Of a DNA stretch of 64,000 nt, positions 24,887 to 35,550 are shown in pieces. The notes beneath the pieces were generated by a model that saw only the letters and a list, made by a program, of their open reading frames with translations, had not been told where the DNA came from and did no database searches. Every line of letters starts with the position of its first letter. Position 1 is the stretch's first letter. This stretch comes from Limnoperna fortunei (lineage: Eukaryota; Mollusca; Bivalvia; Mytilida; Modiolidae): positions 94,034,805 to 94,098,804 of the forward strand of contig OX104111.1 of assembly GCA_944474755.1 (NCBI GenBank). The letters are read 5' to 3'. The position numbers and the translations under genes are program-made.

Positions 24887-25259
24887 ACAAAGCAACGGAA
24901 CCGGAAGTACTGCTTCTCCATAAACAGCATGCTATTCGAATGTATGTAAATGTCATAACCAATAAAGGTACAAGAAAAAATACCACCATTAGAAATATTT
25001 GAAATTTGTACTCCTGATCTCCTCCGGAAGATCGACAGCTTGTAAGTAAAACCAATGTCTGTGGTACTTTGTCGTCAGGATATAGTCTCATGTAAATTAA
25101 CACAGGACAACACGAGACTAAGGAAATAAGCCATATCACTAATACAGCAACTGTTGTTCGAAATCGTGATCCTCGAAATGATAATGGACGACAAATAGCC
25201 AGATAGCGTTCAACAGATATAGCCGTCAGTGTTACAACTGACACTAAGACGCTAACACT
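24887..25259 (-). CDS. Neuropeptide GPCR, exon with TM3-TM5
   Basis: This is an internal exon of a class A (rhodopsin-like) G-protein-coupled receptor, an integral plasma-membrane protein that signals through heterotrimeric G proteins. It begins after a 'tttcag' acceptor at 25,260-25,262 with residues S-V-S-V of TM3. The 'SVERYLAICRPL' motif follows, with ERY replacing DRY. TM4 is around 'AVLVIWLISLVSCC'. A Cys in extracellular loop 2 ('LLTSCRSS') should pair with the TM3 Cys. TM5 is around 'FLMVVFFLVPLLVMTFTYI'. The exon ends at a 'gtgagt' donor (24,881-24,886) in phase 1. The motif wording around TM3 and loop 2 suggests the orexin/allatotropin-receptor group, but other beta-group peptide receptors are possible. 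The upstream partner exon is at 29,996-30,349. The exons for TM6 and TM7 were not found in the window. Confidence 0.85.
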
Positions 25260-25909
25260 CTGAAATAGATTTAAAGGATAAGTAAGAGCAAATCTGGCGT
25301 AGACATCAAGTGTATTAGCTTGGCAACATAATAAAATCAAATGACTAAGAATTTATTGTTAAATAATGTTTTCTTAGAGTTTAAACAGTTCAGTTTAAAA
25401 TGTTTTTTTATAAAAGTGTAGGCTATTTTGCCTAACTAAGTAATTTTTGCATTAAATTCCACAGTGCAATTCCGTTAGATGCTTTGTGTCAGATTTAATG
25501 TCACAATGTACAATAAGCTACCATAAAATATACAAAAAATCAATAAGGTGGAAAAATATTATAATGACTGTGTATATATTAAATATAATTAGGATGCCGG
25601 GATGATGACTATATAGAAACTTCTACAGACCATCATAAAAAAACAATACAGCGACATAAGAACATGTCTGACAACTGCTGTGGTCTAAACATACTTCACA
25701 CTGCCGAGTGGATACTAACAATAATATTATGGGATCAATTGTGTCACTGATAGTAACAAAATTCAGGTCTACCAGGATTTGCTCTAAAAGACAGTTTTCA
25801 CTGAGCATAACCTAAGATGTAATTTCTTTTTTTAACAGTTTGTGAATTCGTAACATGACATATGGTTGACTGATAACAAAAAAGAATGGTTTATGCTCTC
25901 TGATTTCTT

Positions 25910-26265
25910 TATTCAAATTTATTGCTTGGATGTGTGCTTAACGTCTAACGAGCAGAATTTCAGCTATATACAGGACAAGAACAAGTTAATAAACAGTAAA
26001 TCATTGGGAAAGATACAGCAAAAGTATGGGGTATGGATATCGATGGCACATTTAGTCTTTTGTAACGACTTCAACGTGTTTACTCTTATCGATATCTACA
26101 AAAGAGTCTTTATCGAGCGAGGAGAATGGCACTCTCTAAACACGTCACTGTGGTCCGCGGTCAGGCTTTCCGTATTATGCACTGACAACCCCGTCCCCAA
26201 CCATTGGGAATCCCCTAGCCACCACCTTGGGACACGCTGGGAAGCTCTGTGGGTCCAGCACCGTG
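25910..26265 (+). repeat. Dispersed repeat R1, copy a
   Basis: The left half ('cttaacgtctaacgagcag', 'atttcagctatatacagga', 'aagatacagcaaaagtatgg') matches 57,890-58,030. The right half ('gatatctacaaaagagtctt', 'ggcactctctaaacacgtca', 'tccgcggtcaggctttccgt', 'gggaagctctg') matches 55,530-55,690 and 58,090-58,200. The open frame 25,866-26,294 is this repeat read through, not a gene. Confidence 0.75.
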
Positions 26266-27899
26266 AACCATCACAGTACCAAATTTCAGGCTAAATATTA
26301 TAATTATCTGGGTAAATAATAACTGATATCCTTTGAGATCACTGGTTTTTCTCCAATTTCTTTAATTATCACCACTTATTACATTTATGTAAAGATACGA
26401 ACGTTATTTATTTTTCAATATTTGCAACAGTTTTATGTGACATATGTGTTTCAGATATATTAAATATTTATTTTTATATACTTTATATTTGGCTGTGTAA
26501 TGATGATACTCTGTAAAGAGAGCTCGTGTTGCTGGTTTTGTAATGAGAAATTAGTTTACGTTTCTCTACTGATTCGTCACTCCGTAGCCTGTTGGGAACA
26601 CCGCGAAAACTGCAAACACAAAAGTTATTGTCTTCATTGAACAAATTGTATTGAAGACATCATGGACAACTACACGATATCTGTCTCTCAAACGATAACA
26701 TATAAAGGTTTGTCGAAAAGTTGTTTAGTATCTCTATTATAGGAAGTGACTTAGTCGGGATTGAATACTAACGAATTGACGGAAGTGTTGCAAAGGCAAG
26801 AACCACTCTACTGAGTTCACTCTTATTTTCTTGGGAGTTTGCGTCGCTTGCTATTGTTTGTTTCGTGCTTGGTTCTGTGTTTATCGGTGCTTGTTCAATG
26901 GCTTCGTTCTAGTGTTCTGAACTTTGAAGTTTGATAAACATTTTAGTATTTTTCCCTTAATTCAACCAGTTTTGTATGCTTTTTGATCCTTGTAATAAAA
27001 TAAACAATATTCAAAATATTCATTACAAGAGCTTGTTTTTGGTTATGAATTCTTTGACGACAATGATTGATCGTGGTCATATTTGTACCAATCTAAAAAG
27101 AAAAAAAATCTCATTAATTCTTGTTTGTGTTTGAACCTTATTAGTTTAAAAGGAACGGTAGTGTTGATTTTATACAGCTTGACAGAAATTAACTGTTAAT
27201 ATCAATATGTCACACAGAAAGATCTCTACACTGATTTCCAATTAATTGTTTCACAGCAAGTTGTAGCTCGCTAATGCTTATGTTAATGATGAGGAATATT
27301 AATCAAACTGAACACACATATTTGATTTATTTGTAGTTAAAGAACATTTAATTTAAAAAAGAGGCAACAATATGCTTATTTGTGTAATAAGGAGCAAAAA
27401 ACCACATAGCCTAAAATACATAAGATTCTTTATATAACAAAATCATTGTATAAGCACAAATCCGAAATATATGTTACCAGTTTGTTAACAAGAGAGCTTG
27501 CTTTACATATAACCTCTTTTTTTAAAGTATTTGTGCTTTTGTTTATTGTTAACAGACCTACAGAAACACCTTTCAAAGCTTACAAAAGCATGGTTATCGT
27601 TCTTACACAATGACTGAACAAAGCAAATTACAAACCTCCTTCAACCAAATTTTTTAGAAAGTAAACCGCTTTGGATACGTTATTTAGAACGGTTCGTTAC
27701 ATCTTGGGATAAAACACAGGGACCAAATATGAGTTGAATTAAAGCGGTAGTTAACGGGTATATATTTCATTAAATAGCCATCAACAATTACAAATGTTAT
27801 AGTTAATAATAAAATGTAAGATTCCACCTTTGATGGATTGAAAGAATGCTTAGCAATCAGTGAAAAAATATAAGTTATATTAAGGACTAGAACAGATAT

Positions 27900-28165
27900 T
27901 CAAATCAACATGAAAAGGATTGACCAACGGGAACAAAATGTTGACTGAAAATGGAAAAGCATGTCGCATTGGGTAGAAGCGGAGAATTCAGCCTTTTGAA
28001 GCTGCTTAAATACGCATACTCTACGAAAAGATCTTTATTGTGTTAGGAACGTGGCACTTTCCATTCACGTTGTCCAATACGGGCCGCGGTTTTATAACGT
28101 GACAACCCCAGCGCTGGTCGGTCCTGTGGGTTGATCGCAGGGAATGTTCCCCTGCAGAATTTAGT
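27900..28165 (+). repeat. Dispersed repeat R1, copy b
   Basis: 'gcggagaattcagccttttg', 'gaaaagatctttattgtgtt', 'gaacgtggcactttcc', 'gggccgcggttt' and 'gtgacaacccc' align in order with copies a, d and e. Confidence 0.7.
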
Positions 28166-28429
28166 TCTTGTTTATGTCTACCATTAACAACTAATACATA
28201 TTTACTACTAGTTTGGGAGTACTGGGTCGTATTTTATTTTATGACTCAAACAGGCGTTAAACTATACTCTTAAAAACGCATAGTGGGTTTTTACATATTT
28301 TAATAAGCGACATTCAAATCACACGAACGATAGATATGCACTTAAAATGTTTGTTGTATGCAAAAGTAACATCCATTGCCTGTACATATCACACATCACA
28401 TTTTAAAGTCACTTCCGGTCAACTGGTAT

Positions 28430-29378
28430 TTAGTAACGTCTGCGACCATTTCGAGAAGTCAGCACTGCTCTGCATTTCCTCGGCATTGTCTCTATCAAAA
28501 CACGAACATATTGCCATATTGCAAGGTATTCTTTGCTATTCCTCTTGCAACATCTGTCAAAGTTGATCCAGGATCTGCAGTGGAGATTGGCGCTGGCGTA
28601 CACGTTTGTCCATTGATGTTCGATGGGATAAAATTCGGCGATTTGAAGGCCATGGCAACACAATAATGTTATTCCGCTCAAGTAAGTCTCTGGTTAGTTG
28701 AGCTGTGTGCGGTTTAGCATTATCCTGCTGAAATAGCTCCCTTTGGTGGTCGATAATTGGAAGAAAATGTGGTTGAAAGATGTCGTTTCTGTACCGCTGA
28801 GCCCTTAAGTTGTGTGTTACGTACACAAGCTCTGATTTTCTGTCATCTGAGATCGATGCCTACATCAAGACGCTAACTCTGCCGAATCTATCCACTTCCT
28901 GGACACATGACTGCGCGAATCGTTCATTTTGTCGGCCGTAAACACGTGTTCATCTATCTTGTTTAGGTAGAAAGAACCGCGGCTTGTCACTAAACCAGAT
29001 TCTGCACTAGTTCTCAAATGCCCTGACCCTGTCGTTACAACTACTCCAAAATACGGTCTCCTGAGACATATTCCATTTTGTTGGGGCGGTTTTTGACAGT
29101 TTGGGAGCTAATTATTCGCAATCCAAGTTTCCCGACTTGTTGTTGTTGTGACTGTTCTATTCCGTAGATGGAATACAGATCTTGACGTGCTGTTGTTATG
29201 CGTGGTCTACCACTTCTAGACGGTCATTAATCGTACCGGTCTGTTGGAATCGGTCCCATAGTCTGGAAAGGATACTCTGGTTCATATTCTCGGTCCGTAC
29301 AAACTCACTTTGTGAGACTCCAGTCTGTATTCGTCCATGATGATGTTTCTGGTAGCAGTATCCATCGCGGCATGGCAT
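28430..29378 (-). pseudogene. Second Tc1/mariner-type transposase, decayed
   Basis: This transposase belongs to a Tc1 lineage different from the one at 12.6 kb. The N-terminus at 29,378 carries a helix-turn-helix like 'NQSILSRLWDRFQQTGTIND'. The first catalytic Asp is visible in 'FSDKPRF' (near 28,985). 'QNERFAQSCVQEVDRFG' follows. The second Asp is in 'ELFQQDNAKPHTAQLTRDLL' (near 28,730). The third catalytic region is frameshifted ('PIEHQW' around 28,625), and the C-terminus 'TMPRKCRAVLTSRNGRRRY' ends at 28,430. There are several in-frame stops and at least one frameshift. I found no terminal inverted repeats. It lies inside the GPCR intron in the same orientation as the receptor. Confidence 0.85.
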
Positions 29379-29995
29379 AACTTTTACGTTTTGACGAGTT
29401 AGACCATCAAACTATATCTTAAGAAAAAACGCTAAACCATTTAACATTACCTGTACATTAAAAGGTTTAATTGTCATTGTAAATAAGAATTGATAATGAA
29501 TAAAAATAATCATTTTTATACATTAAAGGTAGCTATTCGTTTCTTTTTTGAAGAGTATAGTAAAGTGACACATAATATGAAGAGAAATAGAACCTTACAT
29601 AAATTATACCATATTTAGTGTTTTGTCCTCATCGACCAACTGAATCAATTTCCTAAGAAGTCATACCACTTCTATATAAGCCAAAAGATATGACAGCATT
29701 ACATGGAATTAAGAAATTGATCTTCCGAAACAAATCACTTTGTATTTGTGTTAAGGGGATGACCTTATTAGGAAAAAACTGTACGTCGTTCTATGTTTCC
29801 GCTAGGTATTGGTTTTACTCGATAAGTTATTTAAATGGTCAAATAGCTTTTGCACAAAACGGAAAATATGAATTGTGTAAAGAAGAATTTGAAAGCCTGC
29901 TATATAAAATAAACAGTCATTATGTTCTTTCAAAAAGTAAATAAACTTAATAGTTCTTCAAACTAATGTCTTAGTAATTTCAGAAACAATCTTAC

Positions 29996-30349
29996 CTGCA
30001 AATAAGTTATTATTTTACACAAAGTTTCTCCGAGGAACCAGGTTTGGGCCACATCATGTATTACGGTCGGAGGTAGGCATATCAACAACACCATGAAGTC
30101 TGCAATTGATAAATTGACAAGAAAAAAGTTTGTCGTGTTTCGCAAGTGCACATTACTCCAGACAGCATAAAACACTAAAATATTGCCGCCTATTCCAAAC
30201 ATAAAGACAACTGCAAACGCAAAAATAAAAATCCATTCATAAAAGTCTGGAAAAATATAATTCATTAAAACATGATACGCTTGATCTGTTGTCATACAGG
30301 AGAGATTATCCCAAGCACACCCTGTCAGGTTGGTTGTGATGGCCATCAT
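29996..30349 (-). CDS. Neuropeptide GPCR, first coding exon (N-terminus to start of TM3)
   Basis: The ATG is at 30,349, and 118 codons run to a 'cag|gtaag' donor in phase 0. Residues 1-36 are extracellular with NLT and NLS glycosylation sequons (Asn7, Asn15). TM1 follows at about 38-62 with the conserved GN ('GIGGNILVFYAV'). TM2 at about 76-98 has the conserved LSIAD ('LVNLSIADFMVLLICLPP'). Extracellular loop 1 contains 'TWFLGETLCK' with its Trp and the disulphide Cys. The exon ends in 'IITYLQ' at the start of TM3. Spliced to 25,259 it gives the continuous TM3 'ITYLQ-SVSVLVSVVTLTA', which is exactly the family pattern. The resemblance to orexin/allatotropin receptors ('LRNTTNFFLVNLSIAD', 'KIITYLQ') is from memory. 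I chose the upstream Met of a Met-Met pair. Confidence 0.88.
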
Positions 30350-30717
30350 GACTTCTGAAGTTATCGATTGTAATCATCTTTAAATACTGTTACATATCAA
30401 TGATTGTTGACATTCCCAGTCAATAAAGTAGTCGCTGCAATATGATTTACTTCAAATCTAATGACACTGTATTATAAGTATAGACTTCAAGAATATGCAC
30501 AGTAACTATAAAGTCACTATATATATCAACCAAAGAGTAAGGTTGTTTTTAAACATTTAAACAATAAATAATTTATAAAACATTTTGTGTGATAAAAGGA
30601 TTCGATGTTAATGCCAATCATAATATGAACGATGTACAACATTTGTGCAGTATTTTATGTTTCATTAATGTGTCTGTTTTATGAGATTTCTGCAGTGAAT
30701 AATTTCTGACAATTTTG

Positions 30718-31080
30718 AAGTAATTGGTGTATCCGCGTTTTATGGGATTTATGAAAAATTCACCCGATCTTCTATTTAAAGTAATTGGTTTATCTGCAAT
30801 GAAAGGAGTTTCTAAAAATTCAGTAGGTCTTCTTTGTATTACTTGGTTTAATTGCAGTAAAATGGAAATTTAGCAAAATTCACCCGATTAAATTATTTAT
30901 TTGCTGAAAATGGAATTTTAATAAATTCACGCAATCTTCTTCTTTAAAGTAATTGGTTTATTTGCAGCAGAGGGAATTATAACAAAATTCAACCAATCTT
31001 CTTCTTTGAACTAATTGTTCTATTTGCAGCAAAGGGAATCTTAACAAAATTCAACCAATTTTCTTCCTTTCATTAAATTT
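30718..31080. repeat. Minisatellite-like array, about six ~60-bp units
   Basis: Units of the form 'aattggtttatttgcag', 'aaagggaat', 'aacaaaattcaaccaat', 'cttcttctttaaag' start near 30,720, 30,781, 30,841, 30,897, 30,951 and 31,012. Divergence between units is moderate. The array lies just upstream of the GPCR start (about 370 bp) and ends 100 bp before the ISL2EU transposon. Confidence 0.75.
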
Positions 31081-31262
31081 TCTTATCACGGTGTTTTACT
31101 AAAAAAACATTAGAGAAGTCATTTATGATGTAGGAAACGATTATCCTTCCAAAGCACATATTTGTTACTCATGCTGTTTATAGACCTTTCTTAAATAGAT
31201 CACATGAATAATTAATCAGAAATCCAGAATGAGGCTAAGCTAGGCATTTTTGTAAACAAAGA

Positions 31263-33326
31263 ATGGCTTCCTCAAGTTCCCAATCAACATCAAACAGAGA
31301 TCTGTCATTGATTCCTGACTTGACTTTTGCATTTGTGGAGGACTTTATTAAAAATAATGCTAACAATTCTGGAAAGGAACAAATGAACAAAGGATTCAAG
31401 TATTACAGTGAAGGATATATACACTCTGTATGTGGTAAGTTCATTTGTTTTCATTTTGAGATGCACATGCATGTCTGAATAATTTGTTCATCAATAATAT
31501 TGTAGTAAATGGTAAAGAAGGACATAAATGTTGTATTTATGTTGTAGTAATTTTGAACAAATAAAATAATTATTTATGAATATATACTCCTAATTACATA
31601 ACTTATAAATATTTGATAACTGATAAGAGCATGCAGTGCACATGCTGTCAATAGTACATGTAACCACACAACTTATGTTTATCTTTATGTTGTAAATAAA
31701 TGATTTCTTTACCTGAATTTTGTTTATTTGTGTTTCAAAGTGTATCAGGATGAATGTGGGAGCCTGGTTACAGCAAGATGTTACAGGTCTCAGAGGAAAG
31801 GTCTTAGTCCACATGATGTAAAGGTATAATTATTTTAAAATTTTTAATATTTAAAGTTAGGTACATGTATTTCCCATGACCCCAAATGTAGCAAGTAATT
31901 CTACTTAATTCAATTTTTCAAATACTTGAAATATTATATATAATTTATATGAAAATGCATGATATTTCTATATATATTTCACTATTTTTAAACATTTGTT
32001 TTTCACAGGTGCTATTAAATAAAGATAAAGTGGAACATTCTACATGCTCCTGCACAATTGGTTTGAGTGAAAGTTGTGGACATATTATAGGACTCCTTTA
32101 TCAACTGGCACATTACAAAACAATGAAATACACTTTGATTCCTGCTGATGTTGCAAAAACATCATTACCACAAACATGGCACATTCCAAGAGGAGAAAAA
32201 CTTCATGGTGATAAGGTGGAAAATATTACTGTTCAGGGTTACGACAGAACAAACCCTAAAAGGGCAACCAAAGGAATCAAATCAACACTTTACAATCCAG
32301 TGACAGAAAATGACTCTTTAAATGTGGAAGCCCTAGTAGCAGAGATGGCAGATACGGAAATTTTATTTAAAACGGTTGTCGTAAATGATGCTAACAATGA
32401 ACATATTCAGACTAGCTTTGGAAAGGTTCCGAAGGGCTGCATCCTAAGTTACCAGCAAAGCATGTCGACTGACTATATAATAAATCTAGTAGAAAATAAT
32501 TCTTTCCCTGATTTACCCATTAAGAATGTCATGCACAATAATGTGAATATTGTTTTATCAGAACTACAAAGCAAAAAAATGGAATCTTTGACTGTGTCTT
32601 TGCAAGAAGCTGTTGAAATTGAAGAAAGAACAAGACATCAATCTAACGACCCTAAATGGCACAGCATAAGAAGGGACAGAGTAACAGCCTCGCATGCTGG
32701 GGAAATAGCAAAAAGAAGGGCCGATGGTGCCAAACTGGCTGAGCGATTACAGTCTACTAGACATGTACAAACGTCAGCAATGAACCGAGGATTAGATTGT
32801 GAAAACAAAGCAGCTCTAGCTTATAGTAAGAAAATGAATGATAATGTGAATCTTTTTCCTTGTGGAGTTGTAGTTAATCCTTATTGCCATTGGTTAGCAT
32901 CAACACCAGACAGAAAAGTTTATAAACCAGGGTGACGTTTCATAAAGCGATCGCTAATTAACGTGCTCGTTATCGCATTCAATTTAAATGGGATAACGTG
33001 CACGTTAAGTTAACGATCGCTTTATGAAACGGCACCCAGGCAGTAATCCTTCTTTTGGACTTTTAGAAATAAAATGTCCTGTTGCTGAACAATTGGTTGA
33101 TGTCAAGTGCCTTCATCATGTTAATGGCGAATTAAAATTGAAGCCTAATGACAATTATTATTACCAAATACAAATGCAAATGGCAGTTACAGGGCTAGAT
33201 TGGTGTGACTTTTTCATATGGCTTGAGAATGAATCACATTTAGAAACTGTTAAGTTTGATCAGGAATTTTGGCAAGCAACAAAAGACAAGTTAGATTTGT
33301 TTTTCATGACTTATTATCTTAATTGA
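31263..33326 (+). pseudogene. SWIM zinc-finger / YqaJ-type exonuclease of the transposon, split by an insertion
   Basis: Exon 1 is 31,263-31,434 (donor 'gtaagt'). Exon 2 is 31,741-31,823 (acceptor '..caaag', donor 'gtataa'). Exon 3 starts at 32,009 after 'tttcacag'. The phases (1, then 0) fit. Exon 3 opens with a SWIM finger, 'CSCTIGLSESCGHIIGLL'. The YqaJ (lambda-exonuclease-like) nuclease fold follows: 'HSIRRDRVTASHAGEIAK', 'NRGLDCENKAALAYSKK', 'PYCHWLASTPD', then after the insertion 'FGLLEIKCP' with the catalytic E-x-K, and 'YYYQIQMQMAVTGLDWCDFF'. A 104-bp MITE plus a 5-bp duplication (109 nt) interrupts the frame at 32,932, creating a stop at 32,933-32,935. Removing it restores the frame exactly. 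An apparent ATG at 33,024 lies inside the insertion and is not a real start. The nuclease's role in transposition is not established. Confidence 0.9.
32932..33035. mobile_element. 104-bp palindromic MITE nested in the YqaJ gene
   Basis: The ends are 'gtgacgtttcataaagcgat' and, inverted, 'gtgccgtttcataaagcgat'. The inner parts ('cgttatc..gataacg', 'taacgtgc..gcacgtta') also pair, so almost the whole element folds back on itself. The flanks CCAGG at 32,927-32,931 and 33,036-33,040 form an exact 5-bp target duplication. The superfamily is uncertain; 5-bp duplications occur in a few superfamilies such as Transib. The interrupted codons rejoin as K-P-G-S-N-P. Confidence 0.9.
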
Positions 33327-33417
33327 TTTGTCTGACATGTTAATATTCATAACAATTATAAATTACAGTTGCAACATACATGTATTCAGTTTTTTTTGCA
33401 TAAAAAATAGTTTGATT

Positions 33418-35442
33418 TCAATTTCCTTTCTTTATCAATGGTCTTCTGAACAAAGTTAAGAAATTTGCAATTGTCCACATTTGATTTACTGTTCCAGCAA
33501 TGGAAAGAGGAACTGTTGTCTGAAGTCATTTATATTCTTTTACTCTTTTAATATGTCTTTCAACATGTATTCTAAGAGACGCAATTTTCTGGTTTGCTTC
33601 TATTTGAGAATCCGTAAATTGTCCGTCACTGCACAAAAAATGTGGAGTAGCAATAGAGATACCTGTATCTTGTAGTAGCTTATTTAGTATGAACCCCTTA
33701 TCAGCCATAATTTGATCTCCTGGTTCTAAAAGTTGTAGTAGTCCAGAAGTCTTAGTTATTTCTATATCTGACATACATCCAGAATAAAGACAGGAAACAA
33801 AAATGAGTGCACCATGGGGAGCAATTCCTACTAGACCTTTCCATGTATTATGGCTTTTATATGATGAGTATGTCTTTGATGACAAGGCCAGTGACGAAGG
33901 TCTTTCGGTAAATATTTCCGTACAATCAATGATAATCCTGGTTCTAGGGTATGATTGTTGAAACTCTGGTGGCATAATAGCTGCAATTTTGCCTTTACTT
34001 GGCCAAATATTTATTCTTCCTAGAATAAAGTAAAGGAAATTGGCCCATGTTATAACTTTTCGACTAACAGTTGAGACATGCACATTAAATCTTACTGCTA
34101 GATCTTCTGTTAGGAAACCACATTTCAAACGACAAAGAAACATGAATAGTTCATCAATGAATTCCATACATCTTGGTCTTCCTTTTGTGTTTATGTCCTC
34201 AGAGGGATTGTAATAAACACTTTTCATTTTTAGAACAGAGGGTTGCAATGCTTTATAAAACTGTACAAATAATTCATAAGTTGGGAAACCAGTATAAAAC
34301 TCAATCATGTCATTATCAAATGAAAATCTTGTAACTCCGAATTTCTCAAGTTGATACTTTTGCTTAATAACACACAACTCTTCATTTTGTTTGCTGATTT
34401 GTGCTTCTTTTTCCTTAATGACTTTTTCCAAAGTTTCAATCCTTTGATTACACTGCAAATGAACATCCCTGAAAGAAAAGAAATACCCACGTGTTCATCT
34501 TGTTTAACAAGTAACAAAATGATATTCACTTAAACTGATTTTATCTTCCATATCAATATAATACATGCAATATGACAATTCAACTACATGGATAAAAAAC
34601 AGGCAAATTAAACAAAGTACAGAAATCGTGATTTTGGTAATGATTTAAAAATACTCAAATTAAAAGGAAATAAAAAAAGATATTTAAATTTTCTAGTTAG
34701 ATATGCTCTGCAGTACTTACAGCTCTATTTCTTCTGCAATATAAAGGGGTGCTGGTTCTACATTTTGTGTTTCTGCTGCTACCTCGTCATTTGTTTCTTC
34801 TCTTAATTTCTTAACAAGGGGTAGTCTTAAAGTTGGTTCTTTTCTTTTCTGAGCCTCCTGTCTCCATTCAAAAACTGATGGCACTGCATCAGATTTTAAA
34901 CATTTTCTATTTGGGGTCCACCTGTAGTCTTCCTTTTTAAAGTGTCTAGAGCAAACCACTGTGTTTGATCCAATCTATTTTAAAATAATTAATTAATGTA
35001 TTAATAAACATAAATAAATAATAAAATGAATCACAGTTCATTCATTTTAAAACTTGCAGGCATGAATGGATCTAATGTTTTCACTCTGCAGGTGATCAAA
35101 GATAATGCTGACATGTAAAAATAATCAGGTCAAATGTCTAAATTGATAATCCAGTATCTAATCTTTAATCAGATGAAATTTTATTGTATTACTTAAAAAT
35201 GCTGGTAAATATTTCACTTTACAGATTGTAAACACTGTTATAAATTCAGAATTTCTTATTGTATAACTTACCTTGAACAATGCCCCCTCATCTCTCCTTA
35301 TGGCAATTATCCACTTTTTTCTTAGGTCTGTCTTTTTTTCTGATGGTATATGATGGAAACTCAATTCTTTATGTATCCTTGCATTCCCATTACAAAGTGG
35401 AACACAGCAGTATTCATCTCTTTGTTTTTCTTGTTTTTCCAT
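33418..35442 (-). pseudogene. THAP / DDE (DDE_Tnp_4-like) transposase with a premature TGA
   Basis: Exon 1 (35,442-35,272, donor 'gtaagt') starts the THAP zinc finger: 'YCCVPLCNGN', 'LSFHHIPSEKK', 'RKKWIIAIRRDEG'. Exon 2 (34,974-34,721) completes it with 'VCSRHFKKEDY' and 'KSDAVPSVF'. Exon 3 starts at 34,468 with a coiled coil ('RIETLEKVIKEKEAQISKQN'). An HTH region follows ('LCRLKCGFLTEDLAVRFNV..STVSRKV'), then the RNase-H-like catalytic domain: first Asp in 'IIIDCTEIF', 'SSYKSHNTWKGLVGIAPHG', second Asp in 'IMADKGF', and Glu in 'LRIHVERHIKRVKEYK'. A TGA at 33,526-33,528 stops translation there. The same frame continues for 35 more family-like residues ('LQTTVPLSIAGTVNQMW') to a second TGA at 33,418-33,420. 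The intact protein would therefore have ended at 33,418. Confidence 0.92.
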
Positions 35443-35550
35443 TGTTTACATGTTTCACGTGTAAGTGCATGATAAATGCCTAGCTTAGCCTCGCTTTGGA
35501 AATATGACCTGGGGTCAATGCATGCCATGAATAACTTTTAAGAATGGTCT

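Larger units (their letters stand above)
25260..29995 (-). other. GPCR intron 1 (4.7 kb), repeat-filled
   Basis: Donor 'gtaag' (minus strand, 29,995 downward) and the acceptor at 25,260 bound a phase-0 intron. It carries two R1 repeat copies (25,910-26,265 and 27,900-28,165) and a dead Tc1-like transposase (28,430-29,378). No other gene was seen inside. Confidence 0.75.
31182..35550. mobile_element. ISL2EU-type DNA transposon, full length (4,369 bp)
   Basis: The ends are inverted: 'agacctttcttaaa' at 31,182 and, read inward from the right end, 'agaccattcttaaaa' from 35,550. They are flanked by AT at 31,180-31,181 and 35,551-35,552, a 2-bp AT target duplication. A second shared inverted block, 'gaggctaagctaggcattt', lies near 31,231 and near 35,480. 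Two convergent genes fill the interior: a SWIM/YqaJ nuclease (+) and a THAP/DDE transposase (-). As I recall the family, ISL2EU elements (a relative of PIF/Harbinger) are the eukaryotic transposons that pair a DDE transposase with a YqaJ nuclease and make AT duplications. Both genes here are disabled. Confidence 0.92.

Noticed and set aside
25866..26294. 142-codon plus-strand frame inside the GPCR intron
   Set aside because: It is a readthrough of repeat R1, which recurs at 27.9, 54.7, 55.5 and 57.9 kb, and shows no protein domain.
30718..31080. CRISPR-like array
   Set aside because: The ~60-bp units are contiguous and diverged with no separate unique spacers, and the DNA is animal. It is a minisatellite.
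33024..33040. ATG start of the downstream YqaJ open frame
   Set aside because: The ATG lies inside the inserted MITE. The real protein is continuous with the upstream exon once the insertion is discounted.
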